Shown here: positions 42,475-53,331 of the stretch, in pieces | Layout of the letters: each line of letters opens with the position of its first letter | Position numbering within the stretch: the first letter of the stretch is position 1 | Assembly (NCBI GenBank): GCA_030847615.1 | Contig: JAUMIR010000001.1 | Location: 165,575,001 to 165,639,000 of the forward strand | Length of the DNA: 64,000 bases | From: Gambelia wislizenii | Lineage: Eukaryota > Chordata > Lepidosauria > Squamata > Crotaphytidae | Reading direction: 5' to 3' | The notes under the pieces: model-generated | What the model was told of the DNA's origin: nothing | The model's input: only the letters and a program-made list of their open reading frames with translations | Databases searched by the model: none | Position numbers and translations under genes: made by a program

Positions 42475-43740
42475 GTCAAAGGACCTCTCAATGCAAGTGA
42501 AACAGGTCATCCTTAGGCTGCTAAAAAAAATCCATCAGAGAGATAACAAAAACATTAGGAGCGGCCAAATCAACAGTTTGGTACATTCTGAGGTGGGGGG
42601 GGAAAGAGTACACTGGTGAGCTCTGCAACACCAAAAGGCCTGGACGTGCACGGAAGACAACAGTGGTGGATGATCATAGGATCCTTTCCATGGAAAAGAA
42701 AAACCCCTTCACAAGATCCAGGAGGTAGGTATATCATTATACAAGTCTACTGTAAAGAGAAAATTTCATGAGAGCAAATACAGAGGGTTTACCACAAGGT
42801 GCAAACCATTCATAAGCCTCAAGAATAGAAAGTTCAGATTAGACTTTGGACTTTTTCAGACAGGGACACCCACCCACCCCCCAGGAAGCTGGAAGAAGAA
42901 CAGGGCTGTTTCGCTTACAGAGTCCCTTTTCAGACAGCCCGTCCTCCTCCCAACCTCTTCCCACCCTTTCCCCATGCTGCTCAAGCTGCTTTTTATTGCT
43001 GTCAATAAAAAGCAACGCCAGCAGCATGGGAGAAGGTCAGGAGGAGGTCGGGAGGAGGACTGTGTTGTCTATAAGCGAAACAGCCCCGTTCTTCTCCCAA
43101 CCTCCTCGGGGTTCCCCCCACCCGTCTGAAAAAGTCCTTTGGCAAAAAAATATCTTAAAAAGCCAGCCCAGTTCTGGAACATCATTCTTTGGACAGATGA
43201 AATTAATATTAACCTGTAACAGAATGAAGAGAAGAAAAAAAGTATGGAGAAGGCTTGGAACGGCTCAAGATCCAAGGCATACCACATCATCTGTAAAACA
43301 TGGAGGAGCAGTGTGATGGCATGGGCATGCATGGCTTCCAATGGCACTGGGTCACTAGTGTTTATTGATGGTGTGACAGAAGCAGTCGATGAAGTCTAAA
43401 GTGTATAGGGATATATTGTCTGCTCAGATTCAGCCAAATTTAGTGAAGTTGATTGGGCAGCACTTCACTTTACAGATGGACAATGACCAAATACATACTG
43501 TGAAAGCAACCCAGGAGTTTTTGAAGGCAAAGAAGTGGAATATTCTGCAACAGCTAAGTCAATCACCTGATCTCAACCCAATCCAGCATGCATTTCACTT
43601 GCTGAAGACAAACATTAAGGCAGAAAGACCCATGAACAAACAACAGCTGAAGAGAGCTACAGTAAAGGCCTGGCAAAGCATCAAAAAGGTGTAAACCCAG
43701 CATTTTGTGATGTCCATGCATTCCAGGCTTCAAGCAGCCA
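42475..43740 (+). pseudogene. Tc1-like transposase, broken
   Basis: The N-terminal helix-turn-helix is readable near 42485-42600 (SMQVKQVILRLLKK, then shifted). The first catalytic Asp is preserved in WTDE (Asp codon 43196-43198). The 101-codon frame at 43389-43694 holds FTLQMDNDQIHT (second Asp) and LSQSPDLNPIQHAFHLLKT. In Tc1 transposases the last motif is NPIEH, so the catalytic Glu is Gln here (codon 43584-43586, CAG). A MITE insertion and frameshifts also break the gene. The protein would cut and paste the element at TA sites. Confidence 0.85.
42848..43137. mobile_element. 290-bp palindromic Harbinger-like MITE, TSD TTT
   Basis: Ends GGACTTTTTCAGACAGGG and CCCGTCTGAAAAAGTCC. TTT lies on each side (42845-42847, 43138-43140). 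The two halves are inverted copies around TTATTGCTGTCAATAA. It interrupts the Tc1 transposase. The long frames across it (42846-43316 and its complement) come from the palindrome. Confidence 0.85.
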
Positions 43741-44036
43741 TTGCCTGCAAAGGATTCTCAACAAAGTATTAAAAATGAACATTTTATTTATGATTGTGTT
43801 AATTTGCCCAATTACTTTTGGTCCCTTGAAAAAGAGGGGGCTACTTATTAAAGAGCTGTAATTCCTAAACCCTTTCTCCAATTTGGATGTGAATACCTGA
43901 AATTAAAGCTGAGAGTCTGTACTTTAAGCCCATATTCATTATTTAACTGTAACTTGAATTTATTTTGGTAAACAGCCGAAATAACAAAACTTGTGTCGGT
44001 GTCCATTTATTTCCAGACCTAACTCTGTGTGAGTGT

Positions 44037-44070
44037 ATGTACGCGTGCGTGCGCACACACACACATATAT
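44037..44070. repeat. GT/GC/CA simple repeat
   Basis: Alternating purine-pyrimidine run (GTACGCGTGCGTGCGCACAC and following CA units), between the Tc1 and mariner elements. Confidence 0.8.
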
Positions 44071-44082
44071 CCACATGATGTA

Positions 44083-45005
44083 TGTCTATTAAATAATGAG
44101 ACTGCGTTTCTACCTTTAACACAAATCAGGGAGAATTGATTGTGAATGCTTGAGTGGTGACCTTGAATATGTCTGAACCTGCATGATAAACATCAACACT
44201 CTCGGCTGTTTAGTTAATTGTAAGTCGTCATTTAAAGCAGCTGTGTTGTCTGTTATATGCCAGGAAAATGCTAAGTTTAAAAGTTGAGCAATATGACATC
44301 CTGTAGCAACTTGAGACAGACCCAAACCTTTTTCAAAAAATCATCACTTGTGATGAAACCTGGATCTTCCACTATGATCCTGAGACAAAACAACAGTGAA
44401 CAAACTTGAAAACACCATCATCACCAAGAATGAAAAAGCACGTCAAAGGAAGCCCACATTCAAAGCCATGCTCATTGGTTTGGTTTTTTTTTTACATCAA
44501 AGGTGTAATTTTGGCAGAATGGGTTCCAGATGGCAGAACTGTGAACCAGCATTATTATAAGGAAATTTTGACAACGCTGAGAGAAAAAGTCAGGGGGAAA
44601 AAAAGCCAGAACTGTGGGAAAATGGTTTCATTTTTCTTTAAGGCAATGTGCCTGCTTACACAGCACTTTCTGTGAAGCAGTTTTTGGCTGATAAACACAT
44701 TACTACACTTGAACATTCTCCATATCCACCAGATTTGGCACCATGCGATTTTTGTCTTTTCCCTCAAATGAAGCCACTGCTTAAAGGAACACGTTTTGAG
44801 TCAATTGATGCAGTATGAAGAAAACAGCAGATGTATTGACACAGCTGACAGAAACTGCTCTGCTCCATGCCTTCAACCAGTGGAAAACAAGACTGCATCA
44901 GTGTGTGAGTGTGAACAGGGAGTATATTGAAGGGTACAAGCATTAGAATTGTAATACCTATAGATAAAGATGGATTATTGTATCAGTCTCATCATTTAAT
45001 AGACA
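44083..45005 (+). mobile_element. Mariner transposon with internal deletion
   Basis: Ends TGTCTATTAAATAATGAGAC and CTCATCATTTAATAGACA are inverted repeats; TA precedes the left end. Compared with 60164-61431 about 370 bp are missing between GTTGAGCAATATGACA and TCCTGTAGCAAC. The transposase is in pieces: ILAEWVPDGRTVNQHYYKEI, then PPDLAPCDFCLFPQMK with the last catalytic Asp present (codon 44747-44749). Stops and frameshifts are frequent, so it is inactive. Confidence 0.85.
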
Positions 45006-45009
45006 GACT

Positions 45010-45033
45010 GTGTGTGTGTGTGTGTGTGTGTGT
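45010..45033. repeat. (TG)n microsatellite
   Basis: About 11 TG units directly after the mariner end. Confidence 0.92.
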
Positions 45034-45036
45034 CCT

Positions 45037-46228
45037 TTTCATTACAGTTAGAGCTTCCTTTCCTTTCATTTTTTCTTCTTGGAAATGTACAAAGGCTTGC
45101 AAATGCTTCAAACCATATTGTTTGCCAACCACAAGACATGTAGATTGAGTCTGTGTCCAGTTCTGGGAAGTACAAACCAGGTAAGCTCATATTCATTTAT
45201 GAACTCAATGCATTTCTCACCCATCTCTTCCCCTAAGGGTTTCCTCTTCAGTGGAAATGATACACATAGCATCAGTTTTCTATCAGGGATTCTTGGACTG
45301 GCAGTCTCAGTCCTATCTCTAGGAAGAAAAGATGATCTGCTAAGTCCTGAAGACCACTCACCACCTGCTTCCTTCCCATGCTTAATGTACTGGCCCTTAA
45401 AGAAAGGGAAAGTGGAGGCTGCTGTGATACCCACCGGCAGAGGTGGCTGGTGGCTCCAATGTAAGTGGGGTGAAGGCTACCATCCAGGTTTTAGTCCTGA
45501 TGTTAAAGGAGCAGGCCAGGGTGCTGAACCCTATTCTCAAAACAGATTCAGAACTTAGGATATTCTTTTGAAGTTTGAACTAAAACTTGAAATGAGCTCA
45601 CCACCCCACTGACATTGGAACCAACAGCTGCCACTGCTCATATGACTGATTCAATCAGAATTGCTCTGCCCCTCAAATCAGTGGTGGTACTAACGGGGTG
45701 TGAAGAGGCCAAACTGCACCAGGTGAAACTGTGGGAGGAAGGGAAGGTTGACCCTGGCCGAGTAATGCCACAGCATCAAATCTCTTTATGTGTAGTTGCG
45801 TAGGTATAGTTGTTTTTTGAACATGTCCTTATTTGAAAGCTCAGCACAGTAAACTTTCCTTTTAACATTAAAAACCTGTATGCAAGCCCTACTGGTTTCA
45901 ATGGATTTCATTCTGAAGTAAATAGGATTGTGAATGCAGCACTACAATAGGTTCACAAAAGGCTAATACTGTAATTGTCAGTGCATGTATACTGGTAATC
46001 TGAAGTACATACAACAATCTTTCCTATGTAAAATAACTACATTGAAATATACATCTCATACATCTCATAAGATAAGGAGAATGTGGTCAAGCTATTTTTG
46101 TAACTTCATGCTAATTTGAGAGCAAGTACTAGTTAAGAGAACAGTTTTCTATAGAATAGGGATGCAAAACCTGGCTAGGACAAAAACATTGTTATTTTGT
46201 CCAAAAGTAACATATGCAATAATGTTGT
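45037..46228. other. No recognised gene
   Basis: The 159-codon frame at 45079-45558 and the antisense 108-codon frame (45108-45434) overlap; neither has a recognised domain. Composition is ordinary. I would not annotate a gene without transcript evidence. Confidence 0.35.
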
Positions 46229-46229
46229 A

Positions 46230-46437
46230 CAGTTGGCCCTCTGTATTCATGGATTCAACCATCTATGCCCTTAAAACATTAAAAAAAAATCCAAAAAGCA
46301 AACCTTGATTTTGCCATTTTATATAAGGGACACCATTTTACTCTGCCACTGTATATAATGGGACATGATCATCCATGGATTAAGGTAGCCATGGGGCATC
46401 CTGGAACCATGCTGCAGCAGATATTGAGGGTCCACTG
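46230..46437. mobile_element. Tigger-type MITE, TA target site
   Basis: Left end CAGTTGGCCCTCTGTATTC after TA (46228-46229); right end GAGGGTCCACTG before TA (46438-46439). Same family as 13807-14039. Confidence 0.85.
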
Positions 46438-46439
46438 TA

Positions 46440-46962
46440 TTTTGCTAAAATACGCTTTTAAACAAATGAAATTTTTGTAAAAAAAAAAAAAGATCCATAA
46501 AACCATCAAAATGCACAAAACAGTCTCACACTAGATTAAGTGTGTTGAAACTCCCTTTCCTGTCAAGAATGAAAATATGCAAATATTCTTTACATCACCC
46601 TTATACACGACAGGGTAGAAACCCACAATCAAGGGACAGAATTCAATAAAGAAGTGAGTATTAAAAGTGGTTCGGCATGTGCTCTTAGGGGTTCACAATT
46701 CTCTAAATGAACTTGCACAATGGATAGACAGCAAGAGAAGCCTTCACCCCCCCCCCAGCACTTAGACGGTGATGGCTTTGCCCTTCCCCACTGATTGGCT
46801 GAGAAGATAGAACAGGATGGTTCTTGAGGGGCATTGCTGGCATTGCTCCCAGCAGGCTCCAGTCTGGCTCACCTATTTAAGGCACAGTGACTGAAAGCCA
46901 GCCTCTTTGCTCTTCTGCTGCCCTCCTCCTCCACACCTTATAGCATGAGCTGTGGTTAATCA
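46440..46962. other. Unassigned; promoter-like features at 46790-46880
   Basis: An inverted CCAAT (GATTGGCT, 46792-46799) lies about 75 bp before TATTTAAGG (46873-46881), followed by a CT-rich stretch. This could be the remains of an LTR or a chance combination. No gene follows; a CR1 begins at 46963. Confidence 0.25.
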
Positions 46963-47340
46963 TCCCAAAGGATGCTCACCAATGGCTCCTTTTCATCCTG
47001 GAGAGAAGTGACCAGTGGGTGCCACAGGGTTCTGTCCTAGGCCCAATGCCATTCAACATCTTTATCAATTACTTGAATGACATAATAGAGGGTATGCTTA
47101 TCAAGTTTGCAGATGACACCAGATTAGGAGGGGTAACTAATACCCCAGAGGACAGGATCAGAATTCAAAATGACCTTAACGGATTAGAGAGCTGGGCCAA
47201 AACTTAAAAAAAAAAAAAAGAATTTAAACAGGGAGAAATGTAAGGTACTATACTTAGGCCAAAAAAGTGAATTGCACAGATATAGGATGGACAACACATG
47301 GCTTGACAACAATACATATGAAAGAGATATAGGAGTCTTA

Positions 47341-47958
47341 GGAGATTTTCAGATGGGGTCAATGTACCGTGGCAAGCACGGAACAGGATCGAGAAAGAGT
47401 CTCTCTTTTGGACGATGTCAACCCATTCAGTCCTGCTCACGTCCTGCCCCTGTGCTGGTCCTGGAATATTCTATTCGCAATGAAACATTGTGAACAGACC
47501 ACCCATTGCGTGTCTGTCATGGAATCAGGGATGTGAGAAAGAGCCCCCTTCCTGTTCCGAGAAGACAGCCGCAGGGGAGGAGGACTGTTCTCAGCACTTC
47601 CGGGCACGATCGGGACATCCAGGTAAGTGGTACCCCCTTTCCCCCCCTCCCCGGGTTACTTGTTTTTCATTTTCTGTGTTTTTGTGCTTGGTGTACTGTT
47701 TTGACATTTGGGCGGTTTTTATTTTTAAATTTGCTGCACACCCGTTCTCTTGCGAGAACAGGCTCAATTTCGTTTGCCGGTCATAAATGCAGCCTTCCAA
47801 CAGCTGCATTTACGACTGGCCAGCAAAGGGATGGGGAGGACGTTCCTGCCATGGAATGAAGGTAAATGTGCGAACATTTTTTTTTCCATTCCGCGGCAGG
47901 AATGGGAATGGAGGTGGTGGGGCAGGAACGAGGTATTTGGCCCCGTCTGAAAATGTCC
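47341..47958. mobile_element. Harbinger-like MITE, 618 bp, TSD TTA
   Basis: Ends GGAGATTTTCAGATGGGG and CCCCGTCTGAAAATGTCC; TTA lies on both sides (47338-47340 and 47959-47961). The interior is the reverse orientation of 28687-29307. Overlapping frames of 66-117 codons (47490-48040) arise from its GC-rich interior and are not shared in frame with the sister copy. Confidence 0.85.
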
Positions 47959-48003
47959 TTAGTGGATTACAAGTTGAAACAGCGAATGCAATTCTAAGCT
48001 GAA

Positions 48004-48442
48004 TGTCAAAAACATAAGTCCTACCACACTTGTCAAACATGTTTTTGCTTATGCTTATGCTGTGCTATGCTGAATGATGGGTTCTACAACACCAATGGGG
48101 TAGAAAGGAATTGTTTATCTTTCTCGGTTGGGGCTAATGAACAGATGTCTGGGAAAGCAAGTGAACTACAAGTTCTCAAGGTTATTCCTGTGAGAATGTC
48201 TAGTACAAGAGGGAAGGAGGGGTCTGACTGGGAAAGATAGGTTGTTTTGGTTAATTGATGAATGGGGTGGAAGCATAGGGAAACCTGCTTGAATTACTTT
48301 GTGCTTTGCGTATGCTGTATAACTGAAAATCTTCAGTCCTCACAATGAATTTGTACTGTGATCAACTATGCTTGCTGAATAAAGCTTTTCTGTACTCTCT
48401 GAAAGCTTGTGTTTGTGAAGTGGAGTTAACCTGTACCTTATA
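48004..48442 (+). mobile_element. Solo LTR with 5-bp TSD
   Basis: 439 bp beginning TGTCAAAAACATAAG and ending CTGTACCTTATA, inserted in the CR1 at CTGCA (left duplicate CTGAA 47999-48003, right CTGCA 48443-48447). The AATAAAGC polyadenylation signal near 48379 is followed by a short R-U5-like segment. It shares terminal bases with the LTR at 23110-23472. No internal genes remain. Confidence 0.7.
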
Positions 48443-49126
48443 CTGCATCAACAGGAGTATTGAGGGAAGTACTCTATTCTGCTTTGATCAGACCTCACCT
48501 GGAATATTGTGACCACGATTCAAGAAGGAAATTGACAAGCTAAATGGTGAAAGGTCTGGAAACCATGCACTATGAGGAGTGGCTTAGGCAGTTGAGTATG
48601 TTTAGCCCAGAGAAGAGAAGGTTAAGAGGGGACATGACAGTCATGTTTAAATATTTGAAGGGATGTCATACTGAAGAAGGAGCAAGCGTGTTTTCTGTTG
48701 TTCCTGAGAGCAGGACACATAGCAGTGGACACAAATTACAGGAAAAAAGATTCCACCTTGGCATTAGGAAGAACTTCCTGGTGGTAAGAGCTGTGGAATG
48801 TGCTGCCCCAGCATGTGGTTGAGTCTCCTTCTTTGGAGATTTTTAAAAAGAGGCTGGATGGCCATCTGTTGGGAGTGCTTTGATTGTGTATTCCTGGTAT
48901 GGCAGGAGGTTGGACAGGATGGCCTTTGTGGTCTCTTCCAACTCTATGATTCTGTGATTCTATAAAAGGAATAAACTAGATAAACCATCATGACTTCCAG
49001 GTTATTATTATTAAATATTCTCACATACTTCAGTGCCAGGTATACTTAAGAATATGTATAAATTCTGACCACAGTTCTCATTGGCATGCACGTTGTGGAT
49101 GACCCATAAAGTGGCATGATATTTAA

Positions 49127-49344
49127 GGGGCCCTTTACATAATTATAACACTGTGATTCCCTTTTAACTGTCATGGCTGTATCCTATGGAATTCTGAGGA
49201 TAGTTGTTTGGTGGGGCATTAGAAATCTCTGGGTGAGAATTCTAAATGCCCCTCCCTAACCTGCAAATCTCAGGATTCCATAAGATGCAGCCATGTCAGT
49301 TAAAGTGGAATCACAGTGCTATAATTGTGCAGTGAGAAAGGCCC
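49127..49344. mobile_element. Palindromic MITE
   Basis: GGGCCCTTTACATAATTATA near the left and TATAATTGTGCAGTGAGAAA then GGCCC at the right. The interior is inverted: ACTGTGATTCC with GGAATCACAGT, and CATGGCTGTATCCTATGGAA with its complement. Target duplication not clear. Confidence 0.65.
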
Positions 49345-51154
49345 ATGGAGTAACAGTGATACTTTGAAGAACACTGAATGAACAGTAGTCCTTATTTTCT
49401 AACAAATATTCTGTACTGTGTTCCAGAAACTCCTTGCCTTAGGCACCACAAATTGAAATGGATTCAGATTTAACTCTAATTACTAATTACTGAACATGTT
49501 TTAAAATGGAGCAAATAAGACTTAATTTTTTCATCAATATAAAAGGCTCTTGAAAGTATATTTCATAATGGTTCATCATAGAAAACACTATTTTTCCTTT
49601 TTGCCATTATAATGCTTAAATTAAAGTTATTATCTCAAGTCAAAACCAGAAGCATTTGTCTTGTTGCCTACTTCTCAGTCTTTCCTCCAGTAAAGAAAAA
49701 AGAGGCATTATTTTTCTCTGTCCTCTGTGGCACTATGGGAAAAACACTAGTTCTATTGTACAAGGTCAGATAGATAAATATTTCCTACTAACCAATTAAT
49801 AAGCAGCAGCTCAGACTAGAAACAGTGCTGCAGAGATGTGATTGGCCAGGATTATGAAACTTGTCAAAATAGCATTGCAGCATCACAACTGAGACAGCGG
49901 AGTCATACCTTTAAATTTTTCACTAAAGCAGTTGAGAAGGCAGTTATAAATTACTCTTGCCTAGAGCTACAAAAAGTTATTATTTTGGACTACAATCCCT
50001 AGAATCAGGATTCCAGAAGTTATAGCCCAGAAATAAAACTTTCTGACTCTCTTCTTGCTTTGCTTTCCCTTTCCCTTACTTGCTTTAGTGAGCAGGAAGA
50101 CACCTTTGACTCACAGCAGGAATGCAAGGAAAATGGATGGACAGATGGGGGAAATGGACAGAAAGAGACCCTGTTTACACCACTCTGATCACACTGGGAA
50201 ACAGAAAGGTGTGCATGTGTTGTCCAAACTGCATGATGGCAACCTTACTGTGTAATACTTACTGGCTGTTACAGGCAGCTATTGCTCCATGAACAAACAC
50301 AGTCTTTCTACCACCAATGAAAAGTCACATGGAAATAAGAGTATGCTGTATGTGTATCAAGTCAACATCTCAGCAGCTCACCAGGAGTGTCAGTTATTTT
50401 GCGCTTGATTATTTTAGAACAAAGGTAACAAAAACTTTCTTTTACAACAAAGATAATACATTTAACATCTGGTCAGCATGTTTATGTACACAACACAAGG
50501 TGACAAATGATATAACCATACAAAGATTAACTGGACCTTAAAATAGTACAATATACAGTCCTTTGAAGAAAATGTATCTCCTTTGGCTTGGAAAATCAGG
50601 CTATACTGTATATTCATAAATACAAGTGATCTAAAATTTAGAAGTATAAATATCAAAGAAAGACATACCCTTCTGTGAACGGGAAAAGTTAAGCAAACCA
50701 TGCAAATATGTATGTTTATTTCATGTTTCATTTTACAATTTAGGCCTTTTCTTTTTCATCAGAGTTTATTGCCCTTTTCCATTTTGATTCCTTGGATAAA
50801 TGAGGGAAATTGGTGTAGATTGGCAGGGACAAGGAGTCTGCCATTGAGAGAAGTGGAATTACAGTAAGTGTATAAACAATTTACTGGAATCCCAGAACAG
50901 ATGCTATCTATTTCCAAAACTTGGTAGGAAAACAACCATGCTTTCTTCCATGAATATATGCCACTAGTTGTTTTAAATCAAAGCCAAGGTTTTTGAAATT
51001 CTGCAACAACTCAAGGTTTTCACACTAACTACATTGCATGCTGCATAAAACCCACAATTATATATATATAAAATTGGACACATGTATGCACACACTGTTT
51101 TCTGTAATGTCTTGACTATAAAGTTGGTTTGCATACATGATGAATATCTCACAG
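49345..51154. other. No recognised gene
   Basis: AT-rich. TTTTGGACTACAATCCCTAG (49983-50002) resembles MITE fragments, but nothing else is recognisable. Confidence 0.35.
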
Positions 51155-51506
51155 TGTATTCAAACTGTAGAATTACAGTACTGCAGTTTAACACAGTTTG
51201 ACTTTAACCTCCATGGCTCCATCCTACAGAATCCTGGGATTTGTAGTTTGGTGAGGCACCAGCACAAACATTCTTGGGAGACTGGGAGTGTATCCACACT
51301 GCAGAGTTATAGCAATTTGACACAACTTTAAGTGCCATAGTTGCATCCTATGGAATCCTAGAATTTGGAGTTTTACAATGTTTTTAGCCTTCTCTGCCAA
51401 AAACTACAAATCCTAGGATTCCATCAGCTATGGCACTTAAAGTTGTGTCAAACCACTATAACTCTGCAATGAGGATACACCCCAGTCTCCCAAGAATGTT
51501 TGTGCT
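51155..51506. mobile_element. Two joined palindromic MITE segments
   Basis: 51261-51506 is a long inverted repeat: AGCACAAACATTCTTGGGAG and six further bases match perfectly at its two ends, then GTGTATCC, GCAGAGTTATAG and TTTGACACAACTTTAAGTGC arms. To the left, 51155-51260 looks like one arm of a related MITE (GTAGAATTACAG, CCATGGCTCCATCCTACAGA). The boundary between the two is uncertain. Confidence 0.65.
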
Positions 51507-51695
51507 ACAATATAAATGGACTCTGAACAGTATGTATTATAAGAACACAATGCATTTCCATTTAGATAGTATGCCACTTGCTTTTTCAAGAATCAGGAAA
51601 AGGCCACTTCTCATAAATGAAAAAGTGACACTCGTAAAGACTTGTTTCAGTCCTGACACATGATTTAATGTTTGTACCCTAGCAAATTGGACTAA

Positions 51696-52233
51696 AGAGA
51701 GTCAGCATGGTGTAGCAGTTTGAGCGTTGGACTATGGAGATTTTCAGGCAGGGGAAAAACCCCCACAGAGGTTGGGAGAGAAATGGAGCTGTTCCACTTC
51801 CAGCGCTCCGTTTCACACACACCCGTCCTTCTCCCGACTTCCATTTGTTCTCCCTCCATTCTGCTCTCATTTTTCTTCCGCTAATTTTTACTAAAGGAAG
51901 TTTCTGTTAGTAAAAAATAGCAGAAAATAGCAGAAGGAAAATGCAAGCAGGATGGAGGGAGAACAAATGGGGGTTGGGAGAAGGACGGGGGCATGTGAAA
52001 TGGAGCACTGGAAGCGGAACAGCCCCATTTCTCTCCCAACCTCCACGTTTTTTTTCCCCCATCTGAAAATCTCCTATGACTCTGGAGACCCCACTTGGCC
52101 ATGGAAACCCACTGGGTGATCTTGGGGAAGACATACTTTCTCAGCCTCAGAGGGAGGCAAATGCAAACACTGTGATAGGTTCACCTAAGGGTCACCATAA
52201 GTTGGAAAATGATTTGATGGCACACAACAATAA
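51696..52233 (+). mobile_element. SINE interrupted by a MITE
   Basis: The SINE head (GTCAGCATGGTGTAGCAGTT, GCGTTGGACTAT) lies left of the MITE. The body and BovB-like tail (GACTCTGGAGACC onward, TTGGAAAATGATTTGATGGC, ACACAACAATAA) lie right of it. The sequence joins exactly at TAT, as in the uninterrupted copy at 41916. Confidence 0.85.
51736..52074. mobile_element. 339-bp palindromic Harbinger-like MITE, TSD TAT
   Basis: Ends GGAGATTTTCAGGCAGGGG and CCCCCATCTGAAAATCTCC; TAT on both sides (51733-51735, 52075-52077). Arms are inverted copies around AATTTTTACTAAAGGAAG and its complement. The overlapping minus-strand frames at 51881-52134 come from the arms. Confidence 0.87.
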
Positions 52234-53307
52234 CCCTAGCAATTTGGATGAAAAATATCTATATAATCTATATCTATCTATGTTAAAAAAAAAATTAAAA
52301 AAAGAATTGCATCTAACCTATTCCATAACATATAGGGAATGGGTTGCACTCCCACTTTTAATTTCATTTAATTTTAATCAACAACCTATTGAATGCCTGC
52401 AGAAGCAAACATTAGAAATAAAGGTTGTATTTAATAAGGTTGTATTTAACTGCAATATCTTTTATATGTGCTTGCATGCTGTGGAAAGACTATAACATTA
52501 CAAGCCATTTTAGAAATGAAAAAGCAGCAGATGTTAACTGCTTTCCACAATTACAGTTGGTGCAAATTACATACCGGTATTTGTTTTTAGTTTTTCAGAC
52601 TTATTTCCATCCTTCACACAACCATCAATATTTAATTCACCTTCTCTTAATTAAAAATGGATGTTTTCCCCATTATTTCATATTCTTTAGTGGATGGAAA
52701 ACAACCGTTTAAAAACTTATGATAGTCTGTAATTGTTTTCAACCACTGAAATATACAAACTCTAAAATCATATATCAGAAGTCACTGCATACATTTCTGA
52801 GGGTTTCCCCCAATTCCAATGATCATATTTTTGTTACATTAAAATTTGTGCATACATTGTAAGAAACATGAATAGTGCCCAAGAAAATACCTCACTGGGT
52901 TGGATCTAGTTAAACCTTGAGCAGACGGAAAATTACTTGAATACTAATCATGAGGAGTACTTTGTGTTCAGTGTCTCTACTCCATGGTGCTTATCACACA
53001 ATATTGTTATACCATTACAGGTAGGTTAATCTCACCTTTGTCTTAACTTTATCACACAACGTCATGGCTCTCACAGTGTTGTGCTGTAGAGTTGTTCGAA
53101 ATTAAAATGTATTTTTGTGTGTGTGCTGGAAATAATCCATTAATGATCCACTTTCCTACTATGGTTCAGTAACTTATATGAGTGCAAACATCTCATTCCA
53201 CTTCATTGTGAGAAAGACTGAATAGGGGGAGCAGTGTGGGTGATGGTCTTCTTCTTCCTCTCTTCCTGTGACATCATGCCAATTGTTTTATTATGGCTGA
53301 ATTCAAA
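52234..53307. other. No recognised gene
   Basis: Nothing recognised; AT-rich. Confidence 0.35.
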
Positions 53308-53331
53308 TAAATAAATAAATAAATAAATAAA
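53308..53331. repeat. (AAAT)n microsatellite
   Basis: About six AAAT units, perhaps the tail of an unrecognised retroposon on its left. Confidence 0.85.

Larger units (their letters stand above)
42119..44024 (+). mobile_element. Tc1-like transposon split by a MITE
   Basis: The left end ATAGGTCTGAAAATAATTG pairs with the right end CATTTATTTCCAGACCTAAC. Removing the nested MITE (42848-43137) leaves about 1.6 kb, the usual length of vertebrate Tc1 elements. Subterminal repeats (GGTTTAGGAATTACAGCTCT at the left; its inverse near 43850) are also present. The same family occurs at 17790-18422. Confidence 0.85.
46963..48967 (+). mobile_element. CR1 LINE split by a MITE and a solo LTR
   Basis: CR1 sequence runs 46963-47340, resumes at 47962-48003, then 48443-48967, ending with ATTCTGTGATTCTATA octamers. 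Gaps are a Harbinger-like MITE and an LTR. The RT part includes FNIFINYLNDIIEGMLIKF and the catalytic ADDTRLGG; the C-terminal part (48544-48822) includes [17 protein letters not shown]. Frameshifts and small deletions break the frame. It is more diverged than the copies at 21-25 kb, matching its older nested position. Confidence 0.88.

Noticed and set aside
42846..43316. 156-codon frame
   Set aside because: It covers a palindromic MITE and runs into Tc1 sequence in the wrong frame for the transposase.
45079..45558. 159-codon frame with an antisense partner
   Set aside because: No recognised domain, no splice or promoter context, and antisense frames overlap it; chance cannot be excluded.
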